From Helicobacter fennelliae (lineage in GTDB: Bacteria > Campylobacterota > Campylobacteria > Campylobacterales > Helicobacteraceae): a stretch of DNA of 64,000 bases. The notes below the pieces were generated by a model. The model saw only the letters and a list, made by a program, of their open reading frames with translations. It made no database searches and was not told the origin of the DNA. Positions 38,639 to 46,549 of the stretch are shown here, piece after piece (position 1 is the stretch's first letter; every line of letters begins with the position of its first letter). Both the position numbers and the translations under genes were made by a program. The stretch is from assembly GCF_900451005.1 (NCBI RefSeq), contig NZ_UGIB01000001.1, forward strand, positions 1,860,001 through 1,924,000, in the 5' to 3' direction.

Positions 38639-39247
38639 TCATCCCTCCACACATCCCTCAAATATATATTTATGCTCTTGTGGTAATGCTTCAAATATAG
38701 CTTTAGCTAATTCTTGAATCTCCCATAAAGCGTGTTTGCTTGTACGTAATTCTAAAAAATTTTGCAAACTTCTTGCATTAATAGTCCAGCTTAATTCTGT
38801 AAGATAACATTCAGGCATAGCATATTTAGCATAATCGATTGGTATATCAGAATCTTTTACTAATGCTTGCAAATTCTGTAAAGCTATGAGATTTGCATTA
38901 TCAATCTTATCAATCCCTGTAAGCTTTATAAATACACTTGCATCTTGTAATGTTTGTATCTTAACTTTTTTTAATTCATTGAGTGTGTATCGGCTAGATT
39001 TGACACTATAACTTGCTATCCTATGTCTTGCTAGCTCTTGCAAACAAGCTCTTGATATACCTTTGATATAAAAAGAATACACAAGATGCTCTAATGTAGA
39101 TTTGTGTTTATTGATATTCCCAACTCTATCAATAAGCTCTTTGTCTTTATATCCACCATTATCACTTTTACTGAAGCTTTGCCAGCAAGTGCGTATTGCA
39201 TTCGAGCAAATATGAAGCGGGGTATAATGAAGTAGTGTTATTTGCAT
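38639..39247 (-). CDS. thyX: Flavin-dependent thymidylate synthase
   Basis: Makes dTMP from dUMP with FAD and methylene-tetrahydrofolate. The diagnostic ThyX motif RHRxxSxxxxSxRY is present as RHRIASYSVKSSRY near residue 75. HKSTLEHLVYSFYIKG upstream and the NARSLQNFLELRTSKHALWEIQELA C-terminal segment are also typical. At 202 residues it is the normal size. H. pylori also relies on ThyX. It lies 36 bases downstream of the PilT-like gene on the same strand. Confidence 0.96.
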   Translation of the reverse strand: MQITLLHYTPLHICSNAIRTCWQSFSKSDNGGYKDKELIDRVGNINKHKSTLEHLVYSFYIKGISRACLQELARHRIASYSVKSSRYTLNELKKVKIQTLQDASVFIKLTGIDKIDNANLIALQNLQALVKDSDIPIDYAKYAMPECYLTELSWTINARSLQNFLELRTSKHALWEIQELAKAIFEALPQEHKYIFEGCVEG

Positions 39248-39283
39248 TAGGTTTCCTTTTTTAAAAGATTGAGATAAATTGTG

Positions 39284-40267
39284 TTATAAGGTATCAAAAG
39301 TTTTCATACCTGCTGATTTGCCTATTGTGAGTTGTGCTTGGACTTGGTGGATTTTGTTTTCTCTGATGAGTGTTTTGATAGCAGGTGTAGCAAGCAAAAG
39401 CTCAAAATCCACAACGCGCTTAGAATCCTTGATACAAAGTCTTTGGGCAAGAATGCCAAGCAAACATGATGCAAGCTGTTCGAGTATATCTTGGTTTTTC
39501 ATACAGATCCTCTCAATCGTGCTAACACAATCGCTAGAATGTGTCGTGCTAATGACTAAATGCCCTGTTTGTGCTGCCAAAATAGCAGCCTTAATAGATT
39601 CTGCATCGCGAAGCTCACCGATAGAAATAATATCTGGATCTTGGCGCAGGCTTGAGAGAATCGCTGTGTGGAAATTCTGCGTATCTGTATGAATCTGCCG
39701 ATACGAAAAAATACTTTTGGCATTTGTGTGGATAAACTCGATAGGATCTTGAATGCAAATAATATGTTTTTGCTGGGTTTGATTAATCATCTCTAAAATT
39801 GAGGCGATTGTCGTTGATTTGCCCGCTCCTGTGGCACCACTAACCAAAATCAAGCCACTTTTTTGAGTCGCTATTTTTACAAAGCCTTGCGGAATCCGCA
39901 AAGATTCTGGGCTTGGGATCTGCTGTGGCAAAATCCTAAAACTCGCGCAAATTTTACCCAAACTCTTGTAAAAACAAGCGCGCAAACGAACATTTTTGAC
40001 CCCCAAATCGCTAGCCTCCAAATCGCCAACCTCTATACTTACATCATCTTCCATACCTTTTGCAAGCTTTTGTTTTGTCTCCTCACTCAAAAGTGATTCC
40101 AAAAGCGACCCAACAATCGATGTGGGAGCATCTTCTCCAGAATCTAAAACCTCAATCCTATCCAAAATACGCAACGAAACTTCATTATCAATGATATGTA
40201 TATCACTTGCTTGAAGCAAAATGGCTTTGGCGACAATATCTTGAAATGCCTTATTAGCGCGTTGCAT
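39284..40267 (-). CDS. PilT-like secretion/pilus ATPase
   Basis: A single RecA-type secretion ATPase of 327 residues, near PilT length and without the long N-terminal domain of GspE/PilB. It shows the ASDIHI start, Walker A GATGAGKST (about 143-151), Asp box DPIEFIHT, Walker B SLRQDPDIISIGELRD and the His box TGHLVISTTHSSD. The end (TPAIKTLIRENKIHQVQ...GMKTFDTL) follows PilT. No tetracysteine motif is seen. It ends an apparent operon with three pseudopilin-like genes, so it probably powers a competence or secretion pseudopilus. Confidence 0.88.
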   Translation of the reverse strand: MQRANKAFQDIVAKAILLQASDIHIIDNEVSLRILDRIEVLDSGEDAPTSIVGSLLESLLSEETKQKLAKGMEDDVSIEVGDLEASDLGVKNVRLRACFYKSLGKICASFRILPQQIPSPESLRIPQGFVKIATQKSGLILVSGATGAGKSTTIASILEMINQTQQKHIICIQDPIEFIHTNAKSIFSYRQIHTDTQNFHTAILSSLRQDPDIISIGELRDAESIKAAILAAQTGHLVISTTHSSDCVSTIERICMKNQDILEQLASCLLGILAQRLCIKDSKRVVDFELLLATPAIKTLIRENKIHQVQAQLTIGKSAGMKTFDTL

Positions 40268-40617
40268 TAGATTCCTTTGAGTGTTATTTCTTTGGTTTGG
40301 CGCAGGATTTGAGATGTGCGCTTATTTTGTGCTTCAACATACAAAAACGCTTGCTTGCCAACGATCTCAAATCCGCCCACATAGCCACCACCAAAGTCAA
40401 AACGACCTGTGAGGCTAGCGTGTGGCTTTTGCTTTGTGGCATAAATGCGTGCTATTTTATCAAGGCTTTGAATATGAAGCAAGGATTGAAAATGAATATG
40501 TGAATTGGCTATGCGATCAAGCTTAATGCCGTCATTTTGCCGCAATGAGCTGACAAAATAAGAAATCAAAACAAGCAAAAAAAGCGCGTAAATTAACGCA
40601 TAAGCCCTAGATGTCAT
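40267..40617 (-). CDS. Pseudopilin-like/PilX-GspK-like membrane protein
   Basis: A 116-residue protein with a short charged start, then AYALIYALFLLVLISYFVSSL, a hydrophobic helix like that of minor pseudopilins (PilX/GspK type, which lack Glu at +5). The rest is soluble, with a beta-rich end. It overlaps the previous gene by 11 bases and ends on the first base of the ATPase start (TAATG). No named family was recognised. Its role as a minor subunit of a pilus-like machine is inferred from the helix and the neighbours. Confidence 0.65.
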   Translation of the reverse strand: MTSRAYALIYALFLLVLISYFVSSLRQNDGIKLDRIANSHIHFQSLLHIQSLDKIARIYATKQKPHASLTGRFDFGGGYVGGFEIVGKQAFLYVEAQNKRTSQILRQTKEITLKGI

Positions 40618-41029
40618 GAAGCCAACCTACACGCTTAAAGCATGATTTTTTGGAGGATTCTAACGCACAAAGCGTTATGCTAAAGGTTTGTGTATCAAGC
40701 AATCGAGCATCAAAATCTAAAACCTCATCACACAAAAGCATATTATCAAGCCACAAAGAATTATTTATGAGCCTAAAAGTATGCCCTGCAAAACTCAAAG
40801 TAGAATCCAAAAAAACAAACTGATTTTCTTTGCTAAGATACTGCGCGATAACATCAAGGGCGTTGTGGATTTTGAGATCTGTTAGGGTTTGTTTGGTTTT
40901 AGCAAGGTGATGTGTCTGCAAGCTCAAAGAAGTCCTTGATAGCACAACTACAAGCAATGACAAAACCAAAATCCCTATCAGAAATTCTGCAAAAATAAAT
41001 GCTCTTGATTGCGCCCTAAACCATTTCAT
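40607..41029 (-). CDS. Pseudopilin-like protein
   Basis: A 140-residue protein starting MKWFRAQSRAFIFAEFLIGI. The FxxxE prepilin pattern (Phe +1, Glu +5) follows Ala instead of the normal Gly at -1, then a 20-residue hydrophobic helix. The rest is globular with a Cys near the middle (LLCDE) and two Cys toward the end, possibly a disulphide. Its start overlaps the preceding gene by four bases (ATGA). A pseudopilin in a competence/secretion pilus is the likely role. Confidence 0.7.
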   Translation of the reverse strand: MKWFRAQSRAFIFAEFLIGILVLSLLVVVLSRTSLSLQTHHLAKTKQTLTDLKIHNALDVIAQYLSKENQFVFLDSTLSFAGHTFRLINNSLWLDNMLLCDEVLDFDARLLDTQTFSITLCALESSKKSCFKRVGWLHDI

Positions 41030-41337
41030 TTTTTATCACAATCTTTTGGCTCAAAAAACTTCAATGTCTCATCACCATATCTTCCCTCAATCATCTCTCC
41101 CTCACAAAATTCGCCATTAAGCCCTGCTATTGTGGCTTGGTGAGCGTTGGTTAGGGTTTTGAGATTGAGAATAAAATCCTCTTGGGCGGTGTTTTGGTTT
41201 GGAAGAGAAAATATCTGCTTATTTTGGCTAGTCGCATAAAAATGCGCAAAAACTCCAAATGCCACGCCAACTAACAAAATCGCAAACACAACCTCCAGAA
41301 TCAAAAAGGCTTTTTTAGATTTCACGCTATGCTCCAT
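41026..41337 (-). CDS. Pseudopilin-like protein
   Basis: A 103-residue protein, MEHSVKSKKAFLILEVVFAI and on. Prepilin-type helix with Phe +1 and Glu +5 after Ala -1, followed by a short globular part with FCEGEMIEGRYGD near the end. It is the first of three overlapping pilin-like genes ahead of the PilT-like ATPase. The 19-base gap from the FixH-like gene suggests that the cco accessory operon reads into this cluster. Confidence 0.7.
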   Translation of the reverse strand: MEHSVKSKKAFLILEVVFAILLVGVAFGVFAHFYATSQNKQIFSLPNQNTAQEDFILNLKTLTNAHQATIAGLNGEFCEGEMIEGRYGDETLKFFEPKDCDKK

Positions 41338-41356
41338 TTTTACTTTATATTTGGCT

Positions 41357-42067
41357 CTAGATTCTGCCTGCGATACTTGATTCTAGATTCTGGTCTAGAT
41401 TCTGCGTAGTGTCTTTTTGGATCGCAAAAAATTCTTTTTCTAAAACGATTGTTTTGTCTTTGTAAGTAATTTGCAATGAAACAATCCACCGCCCCTCAGC
41501 TTCTAGCTCAAATGAAGGACTCAAAAATAAATCATCTTTTAGCAATGCAAAATCCCCGATATGAATCTGCTCGCCGTCTTTTTCGGGCTTGCTTGAAGTG
41601 AATGAATTATCATTTGGATTAAAAATAAAAATCTCTTGCTTTGGAGATTGTCCGATTTTTTGGATAAATCCAGTGATTTTCAAATCCTTGACATCTCCAT
41701 CAATTGGCTTAGCAAGAAGTTGCAGGGTATTGAGTGATTTTGTGAGTAAAATATTTGGCGAATCGTTTTTGGGCTTGCCTTTGTAAGGTGGTCTCAAATA
41801 TGGTGAATAAAGTCGCAATACATTATCTTGGGTTGGCGTGATATTGGCTTGGATATAAAAATTAAAATGCTCTTGGATATATTTTGTGTCCGCTAGCATT
41901 GTATTGATCGCAGAATCCGTATCGTTATGATTCAAAAAAAATGGTCGATCATCAGATACTGGGTGTTTCACTGAGATTCTAATAGATATGGCAATAAGCA
42001 CAATTCCTAATACAATGACACTCAAAATCCCATAGGGCCATAAATTTCTTTCTTTTTTGCGACTCAT
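41357..42067 (-). CDS. FixH-like cbb3 oxidase accessory protein
   Basis: A 236-residue membrane-anchored protein with one N-terminal helix (LWPYGILSVIVLGIVLIAISI) and a large periplasmic part ending in two beta-rich Ig-like stretches (WIVSLQITYKDKTIVLEKEFFAI). FixH/CcoH-like proteins with this layout follow ccoNOQP in epsilonproteobacteria and are needed for oxidase assembly. It is longer than classical CcoH (about 160). Assignment rests on the context and the anchor, so it is moderate. Confidence 0.65.
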   Translation of the reverse strand: MSRKKERNLWPYGILSVIVLGIVLIAISIRISVKHPVSDDRPFFLNHNDTDSAINTMLADTKYIQEHFNFYIQANITPTQDNVLRLYSPYLRPPYKGKPKNDSPNILLTKSLNTLQLLAKPIDGDVKDLKITGFIQKIGQSPKQEIFIFNPNDNSFTSSKPEKDGEQIHIGDFALLKDDLFLSPSFELEAEGRWIVSLQITYKDKTIVLEKEFFAIQKDTTQNLDQNLESSIAGRI

Positions 42068-42070
42068 TTA

Positions 42071-42691
42071 TTATCCTTTGAATTTTCTAGGAATATACAC
42101 CAAAACAAAAAGCCCGATAAGCACAAACAGCATGATATACATGATAACTCGAACAAAATTCCTCACGCCCTGCTCATCTGTCTCAAAATCATTATGCTCA
42201 AGCTTAATGTGGTAGTGCTTGGCTATTCTACTTGCAATTTCTGAATAGCCATTCAACAAAACAGCAGAAATCCGCTCAGGTGTCAAATCTGCCTCTTTTT
42301 CCGGCAAAAGAGGTGCCATATAATCAAAATAAATCTGATCTAATGTCTTAAAATCTAAAAAACTTTGCAAATCCTGACTGCTTACAAGCTCGATTTTATG
42401 CTCTTGCAAAAATAAAAATACAACAATATATGGCTCTTTTAGGGTTTGCAAAACTTTTTGTTCGTATTGTTTTCTTGACTCTTTTGTAGGATATGCAGAC
42501 GGAATAGAAACTTCATCAATTACATCAATATAGATTCTCACGCCTGTTTTGTCAAACACTTCTTTTGAAAGTGTTTGGACAAATGCTTGTGATTTTGGGA
42601 CGAGTATATGTTTGGAATTTCCAAAAATATATGTCTGCTCGCCCCCAAATACTACTCCAGCCCACAATAAAAGCCAAAATAATACTCTCAA
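42071..42691 (-). CDS. Secreted/membrane protein downstream of cco operon (TPM-like)
   Basis: It has a signal peptide (MRVLFWLLLWAGVVFGGEQ), a soluble alpha/beta domain and a C-terminal helix (VIMYIMLFVLIGLFVLVYIP) with a basic end, so the domain faces the periplasm. The pattern of the middle (VFDKTGVRIYIDVIDE, PYIVVFLFLQEHKIELVSS) resembles TPM-domain proteins. A gene of this kind stands at the same place after ccoP in H. pylori, as recalled. The role is unknown. Confidence 0.6.
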   Translation of the reverse strand: MRVLFWLLLWAGVVFGGEQTYIFGNSKHILVPKSQAFVQTLSKEVFDKTGVRIYIDVIDEVSIPSAYPTKESRKQYEQKVLQTLKEPYIVVFLFLQEHKIELVSSQDLQSFLDFKTLDQIYFDYMAPLLPEKEADLTPERISAVLLNGYSEIASRIAKHYHIKLEHNDFETDEQGVRNFVRVIMYIMLFVLIGLFVLVYIPRKFKG

Positions 42692-42700
42692 AACATAAAC

Positions 42701-42805
42701 CTATATGAGATGCAAAAAACCATCAGGAATAAATGCTATGGCTATGGAGATGATAAATAATATAACAAGCAATAATGCTAATAATTTTTCAACCGCAGTA
42801 AACAT
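42701..42805 (-). CDS. Small membrane protein (34 residues) in the cco operon
   Basis: MFTAVEKLLALLLVILFIIS followed by IAIAFIPDGFLHLI is one long transmembrane helix. AAAGGAG lies six bases before the ATG, among the best ribosome sites in the operon. It sits between the DUF4006 gene (10 bases upstream) and the TPM-like gene, on the same strand. No family was recognised. It could be a tiny cbb3-associated subunit, as CcoM- or CydX-like helpers are for other oxidases; that is inference from place and size. Confidence 0.7.
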   Translation of the reverse strand: MFTAVEKLLALLLVILFIISIAIAFIPDGFLHLI

Positions 42806-42815
42806 AGTCTCTCCT

Positions 42816-43016
42816 TTATTTTGCATCTTGATAAAACTTTTTATTATCAACGCTCTTAGATTCTATGTTTTGAGAATCTTTGATTTGATAATAATTTGTT
42901 GAGTTTGACTTCTGCACATCAGCTGCAACAATGCCAAAACCAATAGCCAAACCAACAACCAAAAGCACCGCAACCAAAAAGCCCAAAAGCCCATTGATAC
43001 CAAACAATCCGTTCAT
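42816..43016 (-). CDS. DUF4006-family small membrane protein
   Basis: A 66-residue protein beginning MNGLFGINGLLGFLVAVLLV, with one transmembrane helix and a polar C-terminus (STNYYQIKDSQNIESKSVDN). The N-terminal NGLFGINGLLG pattern is typical of the DUF4006 proteins found directly after ccoP in Helicobacter and Campylobacter. The start at 43016 has AAAGGAG before it; the longer frame to 43085 runs into ccoP. Function is not established. Confidence 0.82.
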   Translation of the reverse strand: MNGLFGINGLLGFLVAVLLVVGLAIGFGIVAADVQKSNSTNYYQIKDSQNIESKSVDNKKFYQDAK

Positions 43017-43026
43017 TTTTTCTCCT

Positions 43027-43902
43027 TTAGTCTTGAGCGCGAAGTGAGTGAATATAAGCAGCCAATGCATCAATTTGCACATCATTGAAATTCACATAAT
43101 TAAATGAAGGCATTTGCCCGATGAATCCCTTTTTACCACCATCTAAAACTCGTTTCACAAAATCATGACTTCCATAAGTTGTCAAATCTGGTGCAAAACC
43201 TTCGATTCCTTGTCCATCACCCTTACCACTTACTCCATGGCAAGTAGAGCAGACATTATCATATACGATTTTTCCAGCTTCGACATCAGATTCTGTATAT
43301 TTTGTCGCTTTATCAGGTGAAAAAGTTTTCATCACATACGCAGCGACTTGTTTGGCTTCTTCTTGTGTAGCGACAAGTCCCGCAGACATCTCTCCAGCCA
43401 TATAATTTAGCCCCACGCTTCCATGATTAATCACATCAATGATTCCTTCTTCTTTGCCCCATCGTCTTAGATTCTGCGCTTTGCCATCGATTCCTTCGGC
43501 ATTGATACCATGGCATTGAGAGCATTGCACAAGGAAAATCCCCTCGCCCATAGATATTTTATCTGATTGACTAAGCCCGCTCCATTCTTTCTCAAAACGT
43601 TCATTGTAGGCTTTCTTTTCGTCATTGTATTGTCCAATTTGAGAAAAGCTATTAAGCGGAAAGCCAAAAAAGATATACCAAACTCCCCAAAATATCAAGA
43701 CAATAAATGATAAAAGCCAACCAATTGGAATATTATTTTTAAATTCCCTAATCCCGTCCCATTCATGATCAGTAAGCTCTCCATCTGCTTTTGCTTCTTT
43801 CATTTTTTTGAAATAAAAACCTACGACATAAATGGTTATTAACAAAATTAATGTCGCAGCAACCAATACGATTTGATTGATGCTATCACTTAACCAGTTC
43901 AT
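43027..43902 (-). CDS. ccoP: cbb3 oxidase di-heme cytochrome c subunit CcoP
   Basis: Electron-entry subunit of the high-affinity cbb3 terminal oxidase. Two N-terminal helices (about 8-30 and 58-78) are followed by two periplasmic cytochrome c domains with CSQCHG (about 132-137) and CSTCHG (about 219-224), and later axial Met residues (GEMSAGL, GQMPSF). It has 291 residues. Its ATG overlaps the ccoQ stop by one base. Together with CcoN, O and Q it allows respiration at very low oxygen. Confidence 0.96.
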   Translation of the reverse strand: MNWLSDSINQIVLVAATLILLITIYVVGFYFKKMKEAKADGELTDHEWDGIREFKNNIPIGWLLSFIVLIFWGVWYIFFGFPLNSFSQIGQYNDEKKAYNERFEKEWSGLSQSDKISMGEGIFLVQCSQCHGINAEGIDGKAQNLRRWGKEEGIIDVINHGSVGLNYMAGEMSAGLVATQEEAKQVAAYVMKTFSPDKATKYTESDVEAGKIVYDNVCSTCHGVSGKGDGQGIEGFAPDLTTYGSHDFVKRVLDGGKKGFIGQMPSFNYVNFNDVQIDALAAYIHSLRAQD

Positions 43903-44117
43903 TACTTCACTCCTTTTGTTTGTTTGATTCTAGGTTCGATAAGCTCGTCATTTAAATCATCATTCACAGCCAACTCGCCATATTTTTCATAGTCTCTCGT
44001 CCCATTTTTTTGCTTTCTATACATAGAAATAGCATAGGAATAAAGAAACACAACTAACAACACTGTTATTATAAAATAAGCACTCGCTCGTATGATTTCT
44101 AAAGTTTCTGCACTCAT
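43902..44117 (-). CDS. ccoQ: cbb3 oxidase subunit CcoQ (FixQ)
   Basis: A 71-residue small subunit with one transmembrane helix (AYFIITVLLVVFLYSYAISMY) followed by a charged tail (KQKNGTRDYEKYGELAVNDD). This size and layout between ccoO and ccoP is diagnostic. It stabilises CcoP in the complex. Confidence 0.93.
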   Translation of the reverse strand: MSAETLEIIRASAYFIITVLLVVFLYSYAISMYRKQKNGTRDYEKYGELAVNDDLNDELIEPRIKQTKGVK

Positions 44118-44140
44118 AGCTTATCCTTGATTATCCTAAT

Positions 44141-44836
44141 TTATTTGACATCTGTGCGTCTATTCTGTCCCAAGCTATTAAGATACGCGATTAAGGCAAC
44201 AATCTCAGGCACATCTCCCTTTGCAAATGCGTCTTTAATCTCTTGCCCTTTCATATCATTAACAACTGCTTGCGCCTCGTCCATAAAGATTTTCTTTGCT
44301 TCTTCCGCGCTATTTCCGATTGAAACACCGCCTTCTGTATTATATGGCACTCCAAATACTTTCATTTGCGTTACTGCTTCAGCATACGCCGTTTCAAAAT
44401 CAGTATTTTTTGTATAAAGGTGCTTATAAGCTGGCATGATAGAATCTGGCACTACACTTGTAGGATCATACATATGATTTTCATGCCAATCTGTTGAGCT
44501 TTTATCACCTATCCTATGAAGATCGGGTCCTGTTCTTTTTGAACCCCAAAGGAATGGGCGATCATAAGCGTATTCGCCACTTAAGCTTGACATACCATAA
44601 CGATCTGTTTCAGGCTGAAATGGACGAATCAACTGAGAGTGGCAATTATAGCAACCCTCTTTGATATACACTTGTCTTCCTGCTGTTTCTAAAAGACTAT
44701 AGGGTTTAAGCCCTTCGATTGGTCGAGAAGATTTCGCAAAATCCGGTAGAATCTCAACCAACCCAGCGATAGAAAACACAACCAAAAACGCCACCGTAAA
44801 AAAGAAAGGATTTTTTTCTAACCAACTAAACATCAT
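44141..44836 (-). CDS. ccoO: cbb3 oxidase mono-heme cytochrome c subunit CcoO
   Basis: Membrane-anchored cytochrome c of the cbb3 oxidase, 231 residues. One N-terminal helix (FFTVAFLVVFSIAGLVEIL) precedes the heme site CYNCHS (about 58-63) and the SQLIRPFQPETDRYG and GPDLHRIGDKSSTDWHENHMYDP blocks conserved in CcoO. It starts eight bases after the ccoN stop on the same strand. Confidence 0.96.
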   Translation of the reverse strand: MMFSWLEKNPFFFTVAFLVVFSIAGLVEILPDFAKSSRPIEGLKPYSLLETAGRQVYIKEGCYNCHSQLIRPFQPETDRYGMSSLSGEYAYDRPFLWGSKRTGPDLHRIGDKSSTDWHENHMYDPTSVVPDSIMPAYKHLYTKNTDFETAYAEAVTQMKVFGVPYNTEGGVSIGNSAEEAKKIFMDEAQAVVNDMKGQEIKDAFAKGDVPEIVALIAYLNSLGQNRRTDVK

Positions 44837-44843
44837 TTACTCC

Positions 44844-46310
44844 TTATGCAGCCATAGGCGAGGCAGATTTTGGCTCACTCTCAAGTTGTTTTGATGCAGT
44901 GATTGTCATCACAACATTGTAGATAAACATAATAAAGCCAATTAGATAGAGAGTTCCGCCGATTGCCCGAATGAGATAATATGGGAATAGCACACGCACA
45001 GTGTCGATAAATGGATGAGTGAGGTTACCCCATTGATCAAAATCTCTCCACATCATACCTTGTGTGATACCTGAAATCCACATACTTGAGAAATAGAACA
45101 CAATGCCTATTGTCATAATCCAGAATTGAATATCCATGATTTTTTTAGAATAAATTTCTCTTTTATACATTCTTGGCAACATATGATAACAAGCCGCGAT
45201 GATAGTAAATCCTACCCAGCCAAGCACACCATCATGGACATGTCCGATGATCCAGTCTGTAAAGTGTGCAAGCGCATTCACTGATTTGATAGATTGGATA
45301 GGTCCTTCAAGTGTTGAGAGCATATAGAATGTAGAAGCCAGAATCAAGAATTTAATCAATGGAGATTCTTTAAGTTGCTGCCATTGTCCTCTCATTGTCA
45401 AAAGCATATTGACAGCAGTCCCCCAAGAAGGCAAAATCAAAATAACAGAAAAAACTGAACCCAAAGTCTGAACCCAATCAGGCACAGTCGAATAAATCAC
45501 ATGGTGTCCGCCAGCCCAAATATAGACAAACATCAAACTCCAAAAAGAAAAAAGCGTGAGTTTATATGAGAAGATATTTTGTCCTGATTCTTTTGGTAAA
45601 AAGTAATAAATCACCCCAATGACTCCAGAAGTGAATACAAATGCAACCGCATTATGTCCCCACCACCATTGCACAAGCGCGTCATTACTTCCAGCATAAA
45701 GAGAAATAGAATGCCATAAGCTTCCAGTTCCAGCGACTAAATATGTAGGTATAGCAAGGTTATTGAAGATATACAAAACAGAAATTGCTGTGAATGTCGC
45801 GATAAAATACCACAACGAAATGTAAATTACATTTTCTCGCCTCACACCCATAGATCCAAACAAGCTCACACCCCACAATACCCATACAACAACAACAAGT
45901 AAGTCAAGGGGCCAGATGAGTTCAGCGTATTCTTTTGATTGTGTAAGTCCTGCAAAAAGTGTAACCACAGCCAAAAGCATAAGCACGATATACACCCAAA
46001 AATGCAACAACCCAATAAACTTCAAAAAAGGATGCTGATGATAAGTGATTTTTAGCACTCTTTGCCCAAGGTAATACCAAGCAGCCCAAATACCGCTTAA
46101 AGTAAATCCATAGATAATCCCATTTGTGTGTAATGGTCGCAATCTTCCAAAAATACCATATTCACTTGCAATATAATTCAAATCTGGAAAAGCCAACTGA
46201 AAAGCCAATACCACGCCAATAAACATTCCGATAAATCCGAATGCTAATGTCGAGTATAAAAATAATTTTGCAATAGAATAATCATATTCTAAGGTCATAT
46301 TGTTTTGCAT
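44844..46310 (-). CDS. ccoN: cbb3 oxidase catalytic subunit CcoN
   Basis: Heme-copper oxidase subunit I that reduces oxygen at the heme b3-CuB centre. It has twelve hydrophobic segments and conserved His residues in RPLHTNGIIYG (low-spin heme ligand, about 55), WWWGHNAVAF (CuB ligand and cross-linked Tyr region, about 215), GGHHVIYS (CuB pair, about 267) and HFTDWIIGHVHDG (heme ligands, about 345). At 488 residues it is complete. It heads the cco operon, whose accessory genes appear to run to the pseudopilin cluster. Confidence 0.97.
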   Translation of the reverse strand: MQNNMTLEYDYSIAKLFLYSTLAFGFIGMFIGVVLAFQLAFPDLNYIASEYGIFGRLRPLHTNGIIYGFTLSGIWAAWYYLGQRVLKITYHQHPFLKFIGLLHFWVYIVLMLLAVVTLFAGLTQSKEYAELIWPLDLLVVVVWVLWGVSLFGSMGVRRENVIYISLWYFIATFTAISVLYIFNNLAIPTYLVAGTGSLWHSISLYAGSNDALVQWWWGHNAVAFVFTSGVIGVIYYFLPKESGQNIFSYKLTLFSFWSLMFVYIWAGGHHVIYSTVPDWVQTLGSVFSVILILPSWGTAVNMLLTMRGQWQQLKESPLIKFLILASTFYMLSTLEGPIQSIKSVNALAHFTDWIIGHVHDGVLGWVGFTIIAACYHMLPRMYKREIYSKKIMDIQFWIMTIGIVFYFSSMWISGITQGMMWRDFDQWGNLTHPFIDTVRVLFPYYLIRAIGGTLYLIGFIMFIYNVVMTITASKQLESEPKSASPMAA

Positions 46311-46549
46311 ATTCTCTCCTTATCTTAAAATAAAATAGCAAACTCTTTATTGTAGCTTTTTTTTTCTGTTTGAATCTTAAAAATTCTTTTATTTTATATA
46401 AATATTAACTATTGATTAATTTTTTAAAATCAACCCAAAGTCGCGAAACATTAAGTATTTTTGTGTATTTTGGACATAAAACTATTTTCTCACTTATTGA
46501 TTGCATCACAAAATACAAATGACACTTATCAATCTCACAGAATCTAAAG

